Of a DNA stretch of 64,000 bases, positions 21,339 through 31,996 are shown one piece after another (within the stretch, counting starts at the first letter, position 1; every line of letters begins with the position of its first letter). The position numbers and the translations under genes were made by a program. The notes under the pieces were generated by a model. It saw nothing but the letters and a program-made list of their open reading frames with translations, was not told the origin of the DNA and did no database searches. The DNA comes from Takifugu bimaculatus (lineage: Eukaryota; Chordata; Actinopteri; Tetraodontiformes; Tetraodontidae), in the NCBI GenBank assembly GCA_004026145.2, contig CP034989.1:5213749-5277748 (forward strand), in the 5' to 3' direction.

Positions 21339-21553
21339 CTTTAAAAACTTGTATGCTGCAAACACGCCCACCCCGATGGCGTACAGAGGCATCAGAGTGA
21401 ACACATAGCCTTTGTTACTGTTGGCTTTGTACTTGTCGTTCTTCAGCTCTTGCTCCATGAGCTTTTTCATCTGTTGCAGGTTCTCAGCGCTCTGAGATGG
21501 ACCTGGTGCGTTCATGCTAACTGGCTGTCCTCTCATCGAACCTGGACCAGGTC
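21339..21553 (-). CDS. RIC3-family gene, exon with coiled coil and membrane segment
   Basis: The exon starts after ACAACAG (21554-21556 gives CAG) and ends at TTTTTAAAG before GTGAAG. It enters in phase 1 and leaves in phase 0. It encodes a proline/glycine linker, a helix (NLQQMKKLMEQELKND) and a membrane segment (FTLMPLYAIGVGVFAAYKFL). The P-x-Y-x-x-G pattern resembles the second membrane segment of RIC3-family proteins. Its entry phase fits the donor phase of the exon at 167-299, where the split codon would be glycine. That exon, however, lies downstream in transcription direction. The gene's own first exon was not found between 21.6 and 30 kb. Confidence 0.5.
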
Positions 21554-22819
21554 CTGTTGTTTGTCACAAACCAGACGAGAACCCAAATGCTACACCAGAG
21601 TTTGACTGAACACAGCAGGAACAGACAATAGACAGGATTCACCAGCAGGATAGAATAGTCGGGTACAGGCAGAGTCAAGACTGGGCAGAAAGCAGACAGA
21701 ATTTACTGGGGAGCAGACAGAATAGAATGGTTAGGAGCAGGCCAGGTCGGAACCGGGCAGGCAGGCAAACAGGAAAACGCTGGAAAGTCATCAGAAGCAC
21801 AATCAACGATCTGACAGGGAGATGGCGTAACTCCGGGAACTAAGAAGGGAGCGCTCCAGTCAGTTAATAATCTCATACCCGCAATATGTATCTCAAAATA
21901 TTTTTATTATCATTTCATATATTATCCCAGAATAAGAAAGGATTATTATAATGCTTTCATTAACCAATGTGCTCTTTTTTTTAATAAACACCCTGTCAGG
22001 CAGTAATCTACGTGAACAGCTAAACAAGCTATGTAAATAGAAAGGACAACCACTGTGCGCACATGCGGGCGAGCGTGTGTGTGTGGGAAGGGGGGGGGGC
22101 AGTAGTAATACAAGGTTGCATAATATGTTACTGGTTGAAACAGTATTCTTCCTATTGAATTTCATGTTCACAATTGTGTTATCCTTATCTTCCATCTTTC
22201 GCATATCGCCATTAGGAGTCCATTATGTAATGATTTGATATTGGATGGCATTTGAGATTAGTGCAATTTTTTGTGTCTTTAGGAAGTGATTAATTTCCAA
22301 CAGAATCATGTAGACAAAATCCTGTCGCTATCAAGAAAATGGTGTTTTTGCTAGTTTTAAAAGCTGACTTTTTAAAATAGTTTTTTTTTTTACTTTGTCA
22401 TTAACTTCCAATATATTTAAAATAAGAAAATTACATTTAAAAAAATAATAAAACCACAGGAAGTTGGTTATTTTTCTGCCTTGACTGATAGCTAAAAAAT
22501 CAGGATCCTTCAAATTTTCAATAGTTAACTAAGAGAATGAAAAAAATGCAGTATTATTGCAGTTATCAGTACCATTTATACTATTATAGTAACGTATCAT
22601 ATCTTTAACCATGAGCTCCAGGGACACTGCCAGGCTTTCGGTGGCCACAGGCATAATTGGTTAAACCCAAAATGCTTATTTTTACCACTTAGAAATGACA
22701 GATATTGTTGTGATACTGCTTGTTTTAGGTGGCCAAACATTAAACTGTATTTGTGTGACTAATTGTGAGATTTGGTGAAAGACAAAGTGTAGGAGAACAG
22801 TGTTGAAAAGAGCTACAAT
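21554..22819. other. Repeat-rich non-coding stretch
   Basis: 21600-21840 is a CAG/ACAG-rich sequence typical of dispersed fish repeats. 21880-21965 is a diverged direct copy of 20940-21040, so the exon at 21339 lies between two copies. Nothing coding was seen from 22000 to 22819. Confidence 0.4.
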
Positions 22820-23346
22820 TGTCACAGCCCCTTTTCCCCAGTTCCCTCCTGTCCCAATACTTTTCCACTGCCCTGCTCACACCACACCCTCTGATCACCA
22901 CACCTGCCCTCACTCATCAATCAGCTCACCTACCAGTATATATTCTCCAGCCTCACACTCACTCAGTGCCAGATTGTTCTTCTGCTTTCATGCAAGACTT
23001 TCCAGCGTTGTTTCCCTGCCGGATTACCTGTTACCGACCCTGCCTGTCTTCGTTCTGCCTGCCTTGCCTGTTCCCCGGACAACCTACCTGCTTTCTGCCC
23101 CTGACTACGACTTCTGCCTCAGCGTCTCTGGTTCCTGTCTGCTCACCTGGTTTTGACTTCTCCGCTCGTCCCACTCCCCGAGCCTGCAACCCATAGACTT
23201 TGTGTGGGCCCGGAGCCTGAAGAACGGACTATTTCCTGTGTTTCCTTGTCTGCCTGAGTTCCTGTTTGCCCGTGTGTTAATAAACGGCATTACTACGGTC
23301 CAGCTTTCCAGAGTGCTGCATTTGGGTCCAAACTGCACCCGTCACA
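22820..23346 (+). repeat. Solo LTR of a Ty3/gypsy-type element
   Basis: It starts TGTCACAG, ends CGTCACA and has a polyadenylation signal (TTAATAAACG) about 70 bp before its end. A perfect 5-bp duplication, acaat, flanks it (22815-22819 and 23347-23351). Open frames in it are C-rich by composition and are not taken as genes. Confidence 0.8.
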
Positions 23347-23525
23347 ACAATACACTCAAACACATAAATGAGCTGCGCAGACCTAATCAATCCTGTCTAA
23401 TGTTTAATTTTCAATTTAAATACATAAAAATGAAAATCAAAATACTGAGTTAAATTTCATATTTTGGTTTGTTTGTAAGTGAAAGATTTATTTATTTTAA
23501 ATCGATCGAGGAAACATATATACGT

Positions 23526-23954
23526 TGTCACGAATACTTGGCTCAAGGTAGCCATGACATAAAATGGGGAGACTAAAGATGAGGATTTCAAACCCAAAAT
23601 AATATTTATTAAAGAACCAAGTGGAATATAAAACAGGAAAGTCCAAGTAATCACAAAGAGGGAAAACCCCAAACTCCTGCGGCCGTCAGGCTACGGAACG
23701 TGACAAGCTCAGGGCTCAGCTGACAAACTCCACTGCAGCACACCAGATAGGATGAGAGGCTCCTCTTTAGACGCTCTCCAGATAGGTCTTTATACCTGAA
23801 CCCGTCAGGCAGCCAATCCCAGCAGATAAGCCACAGGTGAGCAGGTGAATATGCTGGGTCGACTGGAAACGCTTGGCACTCCCCCTGCAGGTCAGCCAGG
23901 AAATCGCCCCTCCAGCCAGCCCCGACAACAGTGAGGCACGACAGAGCCGTCACA
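23526..23954 (-). repeat. Probable solo LTR, minus strand
   Basis: The ends TGTCACG... and ...CCGTCACA form short inverted termini, and a minus-strand AATAAA lies near 23610. The flanks acgt and aggt match at 3 of 4 bases, so the duplication is doubtful. Confidence 0.5.
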
Positions 23955-23987
23955 AGGTACATATACCATACTATATATGTGTATATC

Positions 23988-24610
23988 CGTTGAAGAGAAT
24001 TGTGTTTATTTTATTATCATGTGTTGTACTGTATGTTTCTGTTTTCTGTTAGAAGCACTTTAGAAGTTAGGAATGGTAGAATGTTTAGTAAGTGTAATAA
24101 AGGTCAGTTGACCCTTCCTTGACACAATTGTTGTTTAGATGGTTGTAATCAGCAGGAGACACTCAGACGGGAAGTGTTAAACCCCCATCATAAGACGTGA
24201 CAGAATAGTTTACTGGTGTTGATAAGTTCCTCTGCAAGAAGGTGAACTTTGAACTGGCCATTTGTTAGACAACGGAGAACAAGGACTGTGTCAGCATCCA
24301 ATGGGACGGGAAGAAGAAGACGAGGTCATCCAAGAAGAAGGACTGGATTGGACTGAATTAGCATCAATAATTTACATATGTGTTTCTATAAAAGACTGGG
24401 TCAAGGGATAGTTAGGTTGTCAGACTTCATGCCCTGGCAATGGACTCTGTTATTGTAGGGTTATGAACTGGCCCGGAGCTCTGTAATATTTGTATCTTGA
24501 ATTGGTTCTATTGCTAAATACATTTTGAAATTGGCATTTTTCTTCTTGAAGTCTTTATTCAAAGAACATGCGGATGAGCAGTGACACACGAGAGGTACTG
24601 CAATCCAACA
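23988..24610 (+). repeat. Solo LTR of ERV-A, plus strand
   Basis: It runs from (C)GTTGAAGAGAAT to GCAATCCAACA, matching the other ERV-A LTRs in opposite orientation. No primer site follows it, and the flanking four bases do not match. Confidence 0.8.
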
Positions 24611-25149
24611 CTGTGGAGAAATATCATCGACCAATCATAGCTTCACCTGCACAGTTCTGCCTTCTGCTGACTCTATGTAATAAAACAATCCTTATGGTTG
24701 GTGTGTTTGTCATAGACTTGTGTATTTTGTGCTGTTTGTTTTCTTTGTTTCTCTCTAGGCAGTATGGTAGATTCACTTTTGTGCCATGTTCGCTGATGAC
24801 CTTTACACCTGCGGCTGGATACAAATCGCCAGTTTTTCATAAGCTGCTGCCTTCTGTTCTGATCATTTTGTCTGATTTGATCATAGTGGTAAAACTGGTT
24901 CGGTAGCGTCTTTTGTGACTTGAATCTTGTAGTATTTTTCTCACTCCCCTTTTGTTCTCAACTTCCCTTGCTAGGTCACCACATACCCCTCATTCAGAGA
25001 AACAACCTGCACTTTACGAACCTCACCTTTTCACCACACTGTAACTATTATCTTTCTTTTGCTTATTAAAGCCTAGTTTGAATTCCATCAGCTGTTGGTT
25101 TTTTTTTTTTTGGGTAGAGTCGGAAGTGCATGCGTAACATTACGATCAG
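24611..25149 (+). other. Possible LTR of the following decayed Ty3/gypsy element
   Basis: A polyadenylation-like ATTAAA near 25067 and the position directly upstream of gag-like sequence suggest an LTR. Its ends were not defined. Confidence 0.3.
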
Positions 25150-26790
25150 ACCATTATGGACCTGGTGGACAATGACACTGTTTGGCAAACTTAATTTACA
25201 CAGGTCATGCTTATGTGGCAGCACAAGAAGCTTTTCTCTGATTTATGGTGCTTCCCTCAGAGACTTTCGTGTCGTCACGTGAGTCTCCTTGGGTGTGAAA
25301 ATCCAGCCCCTCCTGAGCAGCTTCCTGCCGCTTTAGCGCTGTCCGGAGCTTCCACCCTCTGCATTCGGCATCTCATTTTTGGCTTCACAGCGTGAGCCAT
25401 ATGTCTCTGTTCCTGTTACTCAGGTGAATAGGGCAGATGCTATAGTTTTTTGTTGCAATGCTCCTTAACTTACCCTACTGACAGGGCTAAGAAAGGTTTA
25501 ATTATTAATTTAGCATGATGGACGGCTGCGCAGTGGGCCACTGTAGTAATTAAGAACCAGACTGCCACCTCCATGCATTTTGACTCATTTCAGGCGTGTG
25601 CTTGAGCACCCGGTCCAGGGCGGGGAGGCAGCGGCTAAGTTTCTCTCCTTACGTCATCAACTGCAGTCAGTCCGCTTGAACCTATGCCTACCCCATCACT
25701 GTCAGCTGCAGCAGGTGACCCCATGCAGCTGGGCAGGGACAGACTCACCTGCTCTCAGAGGCAGATGAGATTTTCTGAGAGAAGCAGCTTGTATTGTGGG
25801 CAACCAGGCCATTTCATTGCCGGATGTCCGGTCTGGCTTAAAGACTAAGCTTCTTGTTAAATGTCCTCTCACCTCACAGTTCCTGGTACATTCCTCTGCC
25901 TTCACATCTCCATCTCTCTCTCTTTCTTAATTGATGCTGATGTCAATATAATCGACCAGGATAAGGCCGAGCAAGCCAACAACCCCGTCAAGACCCTATC
26001 CGAGACAAAGATCATCCTGGGTTTGGATGGTAAGGTAACCCATCGTACAGCACCCATGACCCATCACGTCAGGTAATCACAGGGAGACTGTCCAATTTTT
26101 TTTTATTCATTTGTCTTCCTCCCCAGAAGTTCTGGGTGTCCCATGGCTAGCCCCATGGTCGACCGGGAGTCTCACTACCTGTCATTTAAACTGTCTCCCT
26201 TCAGCTCTCTCCTCCTCCCCGAGCATCTCGGAGGCACTACCTGAGGTCCCAGATCTCTCCACTGTACCTGTCGAATACCACAACCTTGGTGATGTATTCA
26301 GCAAGCAGCATGCTATCTCTCTACCCCCTCATCGACCCTACAACCAGGCATCAACCTGCTTCTCTTGGCTCCCTTGCCATCCAGCCAACTGTACAACCTA
26401 TCTCAACCGGGGTGGGAGTCCATGGAGAAATACATTGGAAAATCACTGGAGGCTTGGGTGATTGAACCAACTTCATCCCCGTGGGGGCAAGTTTCTTCTT
26501 TGTCCAGAAGAAGAATGACCCTCTCATCTAGGCCTCAATGACATCACCTCCAAAAATAAATACCCTTCACCCCTTCTCGACTCGCTTTTGGTCCACTCCA
26601 TCGAGCCCGGATCTTCTACAACCTGACCCTCCGAAAGCTTACCATCTGGTCCGGATTTGTCAAGGTGATGAGTGGAAGACCGCTTTCAACAACCCATTGG
26701 GGCATTATAAATATCTGGTTATATCCTTTGGTCTAACCAACACCTTACAACATTCCGGATGTGAGTTCCCCACCTGTTGCAGGTGAGTAC
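25150..26790 (+). pseudogene. Decayed Ty3/gypsy gag-pol
   Basis: Many frameshifts and stops interrupt it, but the order is clear. A gag start (MDLVDNDTVWQT) comes first, a gag core piece near 25600 (FRRVLEHPVQGGEAAAKFLS) follows, and a protease-to-RT linker lies near 26240-26340 (VEYHNLGDVFSKQHA, LPPHRPYN). RT fragments come last (KYIGKSLEAWVI, YHLVRICQGDEWKTAF near 26640). It ends before the RT active site. The chain matches vertebrate chromovirus-like gypsy pol as remembered. Confidence 0.7.
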
Positions 26791-27674
26791 AATGGCTCCA
26801 GTTTTTAGTGATTCACCTAGTCTTATGTCTGTTTCACACGCTTCTCGTTGTTTATAGGCTCCTGTGTGTGAGTTCCCCACCTGTTACAAGTGATTGTAGT
26901 GGCTGCAGTGTTTGTGCTTCACTTAATGTGCACCCTGTTTGACAGGTTTATTGCCGTTTATAGGCTCAAAGCTGACTATTGGGCAATCCACTGTGTGCAT
27001 GTTATTTTGGAGATGTAGCCATTTTAGTCTGACCTTTTCCCTCACTCATGTCTTACTGTCTTCAGGTGACGTTGTGTAGGTTCTCTGGGCTACTACCCAC
27101 CCCAGGTGGAGAGGAACAGTTTGACCACAAGAAGGGGCATTTATTGATTTCATGTGGTTCATTTACCTGATTTGGGATGAGATGCAAAGCTCACTAAGGG
27201 TCAAAGGACACAAAGTAAAAAAAGAAACAAGGACAGGAAGATAGAAGAGAGAGAAGGTGGATGTTAAGTTGGACAGAAATGTATAGATTGTATTAAACTA
27301 ACAAGTTCAGTTAATTCACTGAAACTGGTAAAACAGAGCAATGTAGATGTTAGCATTGAAAGTTTTCTTGAACTGGGCAAACCACTCATTTCTGTTTAGG
27401 AAGGCTTTCCAGCTAGGTGGCTAATGGGGCTGGGTGGACGTTACCAATCCGATAGCAAAATGCCACCAGAATCAACAAAGTCTTGTGGGGCTAAAACAAG
27501 TCTTGATGAGACCAAGGAGTGAGATGACAAGCATAAAGGTGTGAGACGGGCAAAGGTTTTATGACACATTTAATTAATCATTGCAGTAAATAGTTCTTAT
27601 TTCTAAATCCTATATATAATAACTCTGGTCAGCCCCTCTCAGTATTGCCACAGAAGGTAATAGAACCACTACAT
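26791..27674. other. Non-coding stretch with a short direct duplication
   Basis: GTGAGTTCCCCACCTGTT occurs at about 26760 and again at about 26867, each followed by similar sequence. No gene was recognised. The stretch is the left flank of the gypsy insertion at 27675. Confidence 0.4.
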
Positions 27675-27848
27675 TGTGGCAGGACGAGGAACGACTCGGA
27701 CAGAGCAGATGGTTTAGACGTCTTTATTCTGCAACCAGCAGACCAACCCTGAATGGCGCGTTGAACAGTGCATTCAATCAAGGGATAACCACGCCCATCA
27801 CCCCATGCATCACCTGGGTGTGAGATACACCCAAATGTGTCCGCCACA
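27675..27848 (-). repeat. Ty3/gypsy 3' LTR
   Basis: 174 bp, preceded on the coding strand by a G-rich tract (TTCGGGGGGGGGCTG) that serves as polypurine tract. Confidence 0.9.
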
Positions 27849-27921
27849 CAGCCCCCCCCCGAACACCCAGAAGGGAGAAGAACAGCAGAAAGAGGGAAAG
27901 GAAAAATAACAATTTTACATT

Positions 27922-30900
27922 TCAGTCCCTGACAGGGGGTTTAATCAGCCTGCCATAACGGCTGCGGCGCCCCTCTTCCGGGAACGCAGATGAGTCGCAG
28001 GCAGGAGAAACAAAGTCCACAGCAGGCTGTAAATTAGAACAAAGATCATCAGACGGGACATTCTGGACCTTGGGAGGACGGCCCCGACGGGGGACCTGAG
28101 CCGGCAACACATCCTGCCCAACCAGCAAATGCGCCGGCTTCAGCCTATCCAACGTGACCCGCTCCGACCGACCACCCATATCGAGCACGAAACTCTTCGC
28201 CCCCGTCTCGAGCACCCGGAATGGGCCGTCGTACGGAGGGCGAAGGGGTGACCGGTGGGCGTCATGTCGTACAAAAACAAAACGAGCTGTTGCTAAGTCC
28301 GTCGGTACAAACGACCGCGGAAAACAGTGGAGCACGGGGGATGGAGACAGAGCGGGCCCAGCCGAAAAGTAACTTCCGGCAGGAAAGTTACAAGGAGGCG
28401 CACTCTCTGGCAGAAATTCCCCTGGAACACGAAGCGATTGTCCCAAGACCAATTCCGCAGGCGAAGCATCCATATCCTCTTTAGGAGCTGAACGCAAACC
28501 AAGCAACACCCAAGGTAAACGATCCACCCAGCTGTCATCCGAAAGTGCGGCACGCAGCGCTGCCTTGAGTGAACGGTGAAAGCGTTCACAAAGCCCGTTA
28601 GCCTGAGGATGGTACGCAGTGGTACGGTGAACCTGTGTGCCCAAGGACCTAGCCATAGATGACCACAGTTCCGAGACAAACTGAGGTCCCCTGTCAGAAG
28701 TAATGTCGGAAGGGGAGCCAAAACGTGCGACCCAAGCCGAAAGAAATGCTCTAGCGACGTCTGCCGATGTCGTGGAGGAAAGAGGGACCACCTCCGGCCA
28801 CCTGGTGGTGCGATCCACCATAGTGAGCAGATGAGTGTACCCATGGGATGGCGGTAAGGGTCCGACCAGGTCCACATGCACGTGGTCAAACCGTCTGGCT
28901 GGAATCGCGAATGGTTCAAGGGGTGCCTTGGTGTGCTGGTGAACCTTAGCACGCTGACATGCCACACAGGCTGCTGCCCATTCTCTGACCTCCTTGCGAA
29001 GGCCAGGCCAGACAAACTTGGCACCCACCAGTTTCACCGATGCGCGGACCCCCGGGTGTGAGAGAGAATGGACCATATCAAAGACCCTGCGGCGCCAGGC
29101 CACCGGGACCACAGGTCGGGGACGACCGGTGGAAACGTCACAAAGGAGGGTAGGACCGCCATCCTGTACTACAGCTTTCTCCAGCTTCAAGCCTGTACCG
29201 GTGGACTCAAGAGCCCCTATCTCCGGGTCCCCCGACTGGTCAGCCGCCATGGCAGAGAAATCCAGCCCTAAGTGTACAGGACAAATCAACACCCGCGACA
29301 GACAATCGGCCACCGGGTTAGCTTTTCCAGCCACGTGCCGAACGTCAGTCGTAAACTCCGACACTGCCGCCAGATGACGCTGCTGACGCGCAGACCAAGG
29401 CTCCGACACCTTTGACATAGCGAATGTCAGAGGTTTGTGGTCGACATAAGCCGTGAAAGACTGGCCCTTGAGCAGAAAACGAAAATGACGCGTAGCCAGG
29501 TACAATGCAAGTAACTCCCGGTCAAAAACGCTGTACTTCCGCTCATTGTCCCGTAGCTTGCGACTGAAAAATGCAAGGGGCTGCCATGCACCACCCACAC
29601 TCTGTTCGACCACTGCCCCGACGGCCACATCTGAGGCGTCAGTCGTCAAAGCGATGTCCGCCCGAGGTGCCGGATGGGCCAACAGTGTGGCGTTGGCTAA
29701 GGCAGACTTGGCCCCCTCAAACGCCTGGACCCGCTCGGCAGTCCAGTCGACCTGATCCGTAGCCCTCTTCATCCGTAGGGCCTCATACAGTGGCTGCAGG
29801 AGGTGGGCTGCCCTGGGGAGAAAACGGTTATAAAAATTCACCATCCCCAAGAATTCCTGCAGAGCCTTAACGGAGACCGGACGAGGAAATTCCGCCACCA
29901 CTTGCACCTTGGATGGCAATGGAACTGCACCATCAGAAGAAAAAAGGTGGCCCAAGAAATCAATCACTGGCAGACCAAACTGGCATTTCGCTGGGTTTAC
30001 GATCAGGCCATGATCTGCCAGTCGCTGAAAAACCTGCCCAAGGTGGGTCAGGTGCTCATCTGCCGAAGGACTTGCTACCAATATGTCGTCCAAGTAGACG
30101 AACACAAAGGTGAGGTCACGCAATACCGAGTCCATTAGCCGCTGAAAGGTCTGTGCTGCCCCCTTCAGGCCAAAGGGCATGCGCAGGAACTCGAAAAGCC
30201 CAAACGGGGTAATCACGGCAGTCTTGGGCACATCCTCGGCACGCACCGGAACCTGATGATAGCCCCGCACCAAGTCTACCTTGGAGAAAATGGTAGTGCC
30301 TGCCAAGCGAACGGAAAAATCCTGAATGTGCGGAATGGGGTAACGGTCATGGGCTGTGATGTTGTTAAGACGACGGAAATCGCCACAGGGCCGCCAAGTG
30401 CCATCCGCCTTGGGCAACATATGGAGCGGAGAGGCCCATGGGCTGTTAGAGCGCTGCACAATCCCTAAACGCTCCATTGTGGCGAATTCCTCCCTAGCCG
30501 TCGCCAACTTCACAGCATCGAGTCGCCGAGCGCGTGCAAAAACGGGCGGACCCGCGGTGGGAATGAAGTGCTCCACCCCGTGCTTTGTGACGGCCGTGGA
30601 AAACGCGGGCGTAGTAAGCGACGGAAAATCACCCAGCAACCGCTGAAAAACATTGCCCGCCGCAGCAAAACTGGCATGTGCCAGCGGCCCAGGTCCCCCC
30701 GTCAGACATGGAAAGGTGGCAAAAGACACAGCATCGATTAGACGTCGGTTAGCAACATCCACTAGCAGACCATGAGAACACAGAAAATCTGCGCCTATGA
30801 TGGGAACAGTAATGGAGGCTAACACAAAGTCCCATGTGAACCTGCGTCCAGAAAAACAAACAGTCACCGACCTGGTACCAAATGTCTCAATAGAGGAACC

Positions 30901-31158
30901 ATTAGCAGCAGTCAGTTGGGGGCCTGCGCCCGAGGATGACAGGTCTGTGCTGCCTGGAGGGAGGAGGCTCTTCTGGGAACCAGAATCCACCAGGAACCGC
31001 CGGCCTGACAGGGAGTCTTTGACGAACAGCAGCTCCTCCTGTTCACCAGCGCCCACAGCTGCTACTGAGCGCTGGCCCTGGCGTTTCCCTGCGTCTCGAA
31101 CGCACATGGAGGAACGCAGCGCCGGGCCTTGTGGCCAAAACGCTGGTGGAAGAAACAC
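27922..31158 (-). CDS. Ty3/gypsy pol polyprotein, 1078 residues, apparently intact
   Basis: Domains in order: aspartic protease with FLVDSGSQK (DSG at 58-60); reverse transcriptase with FSKVDLVRGY (Asp 295) and VYLDDILVA (YLDD 355-358); RNase H beginning LTTDASD (about 505-510); integrase with HHCC finger (His 697, His 701, Cys 731, Cys 734) and catalytic core Asp 763, Asp 822, Glu 858, giving the D-35-E spacing. A chromatin-proximal C-terminal module follows with PPYDGPFRVLE. All catalytic residues looked for are present. It overlaps the end of gag (31062-31158) in another frame, so expression probably needs a frameshift. With identical LTRs it is likely a recent insertion. Confidence 0.9.
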   Translation of the reverse strand: MFLPPAFWPQGPALRSSMCVRDAGKRQGQRSVAAVGAGEQEELLFVKDSLSGRRFLVDSGSQKSLLPPGSTDLSSSGAGPQLTAANGSSIETFGTRSVTVCFSGRRFTWDFVLASITVPIIGADFLCSHGLLVDVANRRLIDAVSFATFPCLTGGPGPLAHASFAAAGNVFQRLLGDFPSLTTPAFSTAVTKHGVEHFIPTAGPPVFARARRLDAVKLATAREEFATMERLGIVQRSNSPWASPLHMLPKADGTWRPCGDFRRLNNITAHDRYPIPHIQDFSVRLAGTTIFSKVDLVRGYHQVPVRAEDVPKTAVITPFGLFEFLRMPFGLKGAAQTFQRLMDSVLRDLTFVFVYLDDILVASPSADEHLTHLGQVFQRLADHGLIVNPAKCQFGLPVIDFLGHLFSSDGAVPLPSKVQVVAEFPRPVSVKALQEFLGMVNFYNRFLPRAAHLLQPLYEALRMKRATDQVDWTAERVQAFEGAKSALANATLLAHPAPRADIALTTDASDVAVGAVVEQSVGGAWQPLAFFSRKLRDNERKYSVFDRELLALYLATRHFRFLLKGQSFTAYVDHKPLTFAMSKVSEPWSARQQRHLAAVSEFTTDVRHVAGKANPVADCLSRVLICPVHLGLDFSAMAADQSGDPEIGALESTGTGLKLEKAVVQDGGPTLLCDVSTGRPRPVVPVAWRRRVFDMVHSLSHPGVRASVKLVGAKFVWPGLRKEVREWAAACVACQRAKVHQHTKAPLEPFAIPARRFDHVHVDLVGPLPPSHGYTHLLTMVDRTTRWPEVVPLSSTTSADVARAFLSAWVARFGSPSDITSDRGPQFVSELWSSMARSLGTQVHRTTAYHPQANGLCERFHRSLKAALRAALSDDSWVDRLPWVLLGLRSAPKEDMDASPAELVLGQSLRVPGEFLPESAPPCNFPAGSYFSAGPALSPSPVLHCFPRSFVPTDLATARFVFVRHDAHRSPLRPPYDGPFRVLETGAKSFVLDMGGRSERVTLDRLKPAHLLVGQDVLPAQVPRRGRPPKVQNVPSDDLCSNLQPAVDFVSPACDSSAFPEEGRRSRYGRLIKPPVRD

Positions 31159-31798
31159 AGGTCACTCTTCCTCCTCCGGGAGGAAACTCCAGCAACCATC
31201 GCCTGGTCTGTGTCCTCTGGTACCAGCAGCCGGGAATCCGCCAACACGCTCTGCACGGAGGTCCTCCTCGCAGTCAGCAGCACACGATCCGCTTCCTCAG
31301 CCAAACCACGGAAATCACCAGCCGCCAAACTCGGGGAGTTCGCCAAGGCCGCCCGGACCTGAAAATGTGCGGGAAAAGGAACCCGCCTTCGTCTGCGCCC
31401 AGCAATGACAGCATGCTGTCCATAAGGTCCACCGCCGAACCATCGCCCAAACCCGGCAGGGAAAGCAGTTTGTCCGCCCTTTCCGCGGCGGATTGGCTGT
31501 ACCTCCGGAGCAGGAGCTCTTTGATCGCTGCGTACTTTCCGCGCGGTGGCGGATCCCGCAGCAGCTGCATGACGCGGCGAGTGGATTGCTGGTCCAGAGC
31601 CGCGACCACCAAATAATATTTGGAGTCGTCCTCGGTGACTCCTCGCAGGTGGAAAAGCGCTTCGACATGCTGGAACCACGGGGCCGGGTCGCTCTGCCAG
31701 AAGTCGGGCAGCTTCACGGACGCGATGACGCTGGCTGGTTGCGCGTGTCGGGGCGACATTACCGAAGAGGAGATACCATCGTCTGCTGCCTCAAACAT
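31062..31798 (-). pseudogene. Ty3/gypsy gag, one frame break
   Basis: The ATG at 31798 lies just after the primer site. The first frame encodes a gag core (KLPDFWQSDPAPWFQHVEAL, LLSLPGLGDGSAVDLMDSML) and is lost near 31375. The second frame continues with VRAALANSPSL, a stretch of helices and a knuckle-like CFFHQRFGHKARRC-x2-PC motif near its end, stopping at 31062. The family normally reads straight through this point, so a small deletion or indel is inferred. With gag broken the element could move only with help from another copy. Confidence 0.8.
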
Positions 31799-31818
31799 GT
31801 TCAAAACGGGGTCACCAA

Positions 31819-31992
31819 TGTGGCAGGACGAGGAACGACTCGGACAGAGCAGATGGTTTAGACGTCTTTATTCTGCAACCAGCAGACCAACCCTGAATGG
31901 CGCGTTGAACAGTGCATTCAATCAAGGGATAACCACGCCCATCACCCCATGCATCACCTGGGTGTGAGATACACCCAAATGTGTCCGCCACA
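31819..31992 (-). repeat. Ty3/gypsy 5' LTR
   Basis: 174 bp, apparently identical to 27675-27848. It is followed on the coding strand by TTGGTGACCCCG. Confidence 0.9.
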
Positions 31993-31996
31993 ACAT

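Larger units (their letters stand above)
27675..31992 (-). mobile_element. Young Ty3/gypsy LTR retrotransposon
   Basis: LTRs of 174 bp at 27675-27848 and 31819-31992 look identical by eye. They begin TGTGGCAGG and end CCGCCACA, and acat lies outside both (27671-27674 and 31993-31996). Order on the minus strand: 5' LTR, primer site (TGGTGACCCCG, 11 bases matching tRNA-Trp), gag, pol, G-rich polypurine tract, 3' LTR. There is no envelope gene. Pol is fully open; gag has one frame break. Confidence 0.9.

Noticed and set aside
22800..23196. Two overlapping C-rich frames of 118-125 residues
   Set aside because: They lie within a solo LTR with a perfect 5-bp duplication and have no domain.
24568..24906. 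Frame of 112 residues as a gene exon
   Set aside because: It begins inside an ERV-A LTR and shows no recognisable domain.
28221..29377. Plus-strand frames within the gypsy pol region
   Set aside because: Antisense to a pol gene that has all its catalytic motifs on the minus strand.
30797..31616. Plus-strand frames of 161-203 residues opposite gypsy gag-pol
   Set aside because: Antisense shadows of the GC-rich gag and pol genes, without splice or domain support.
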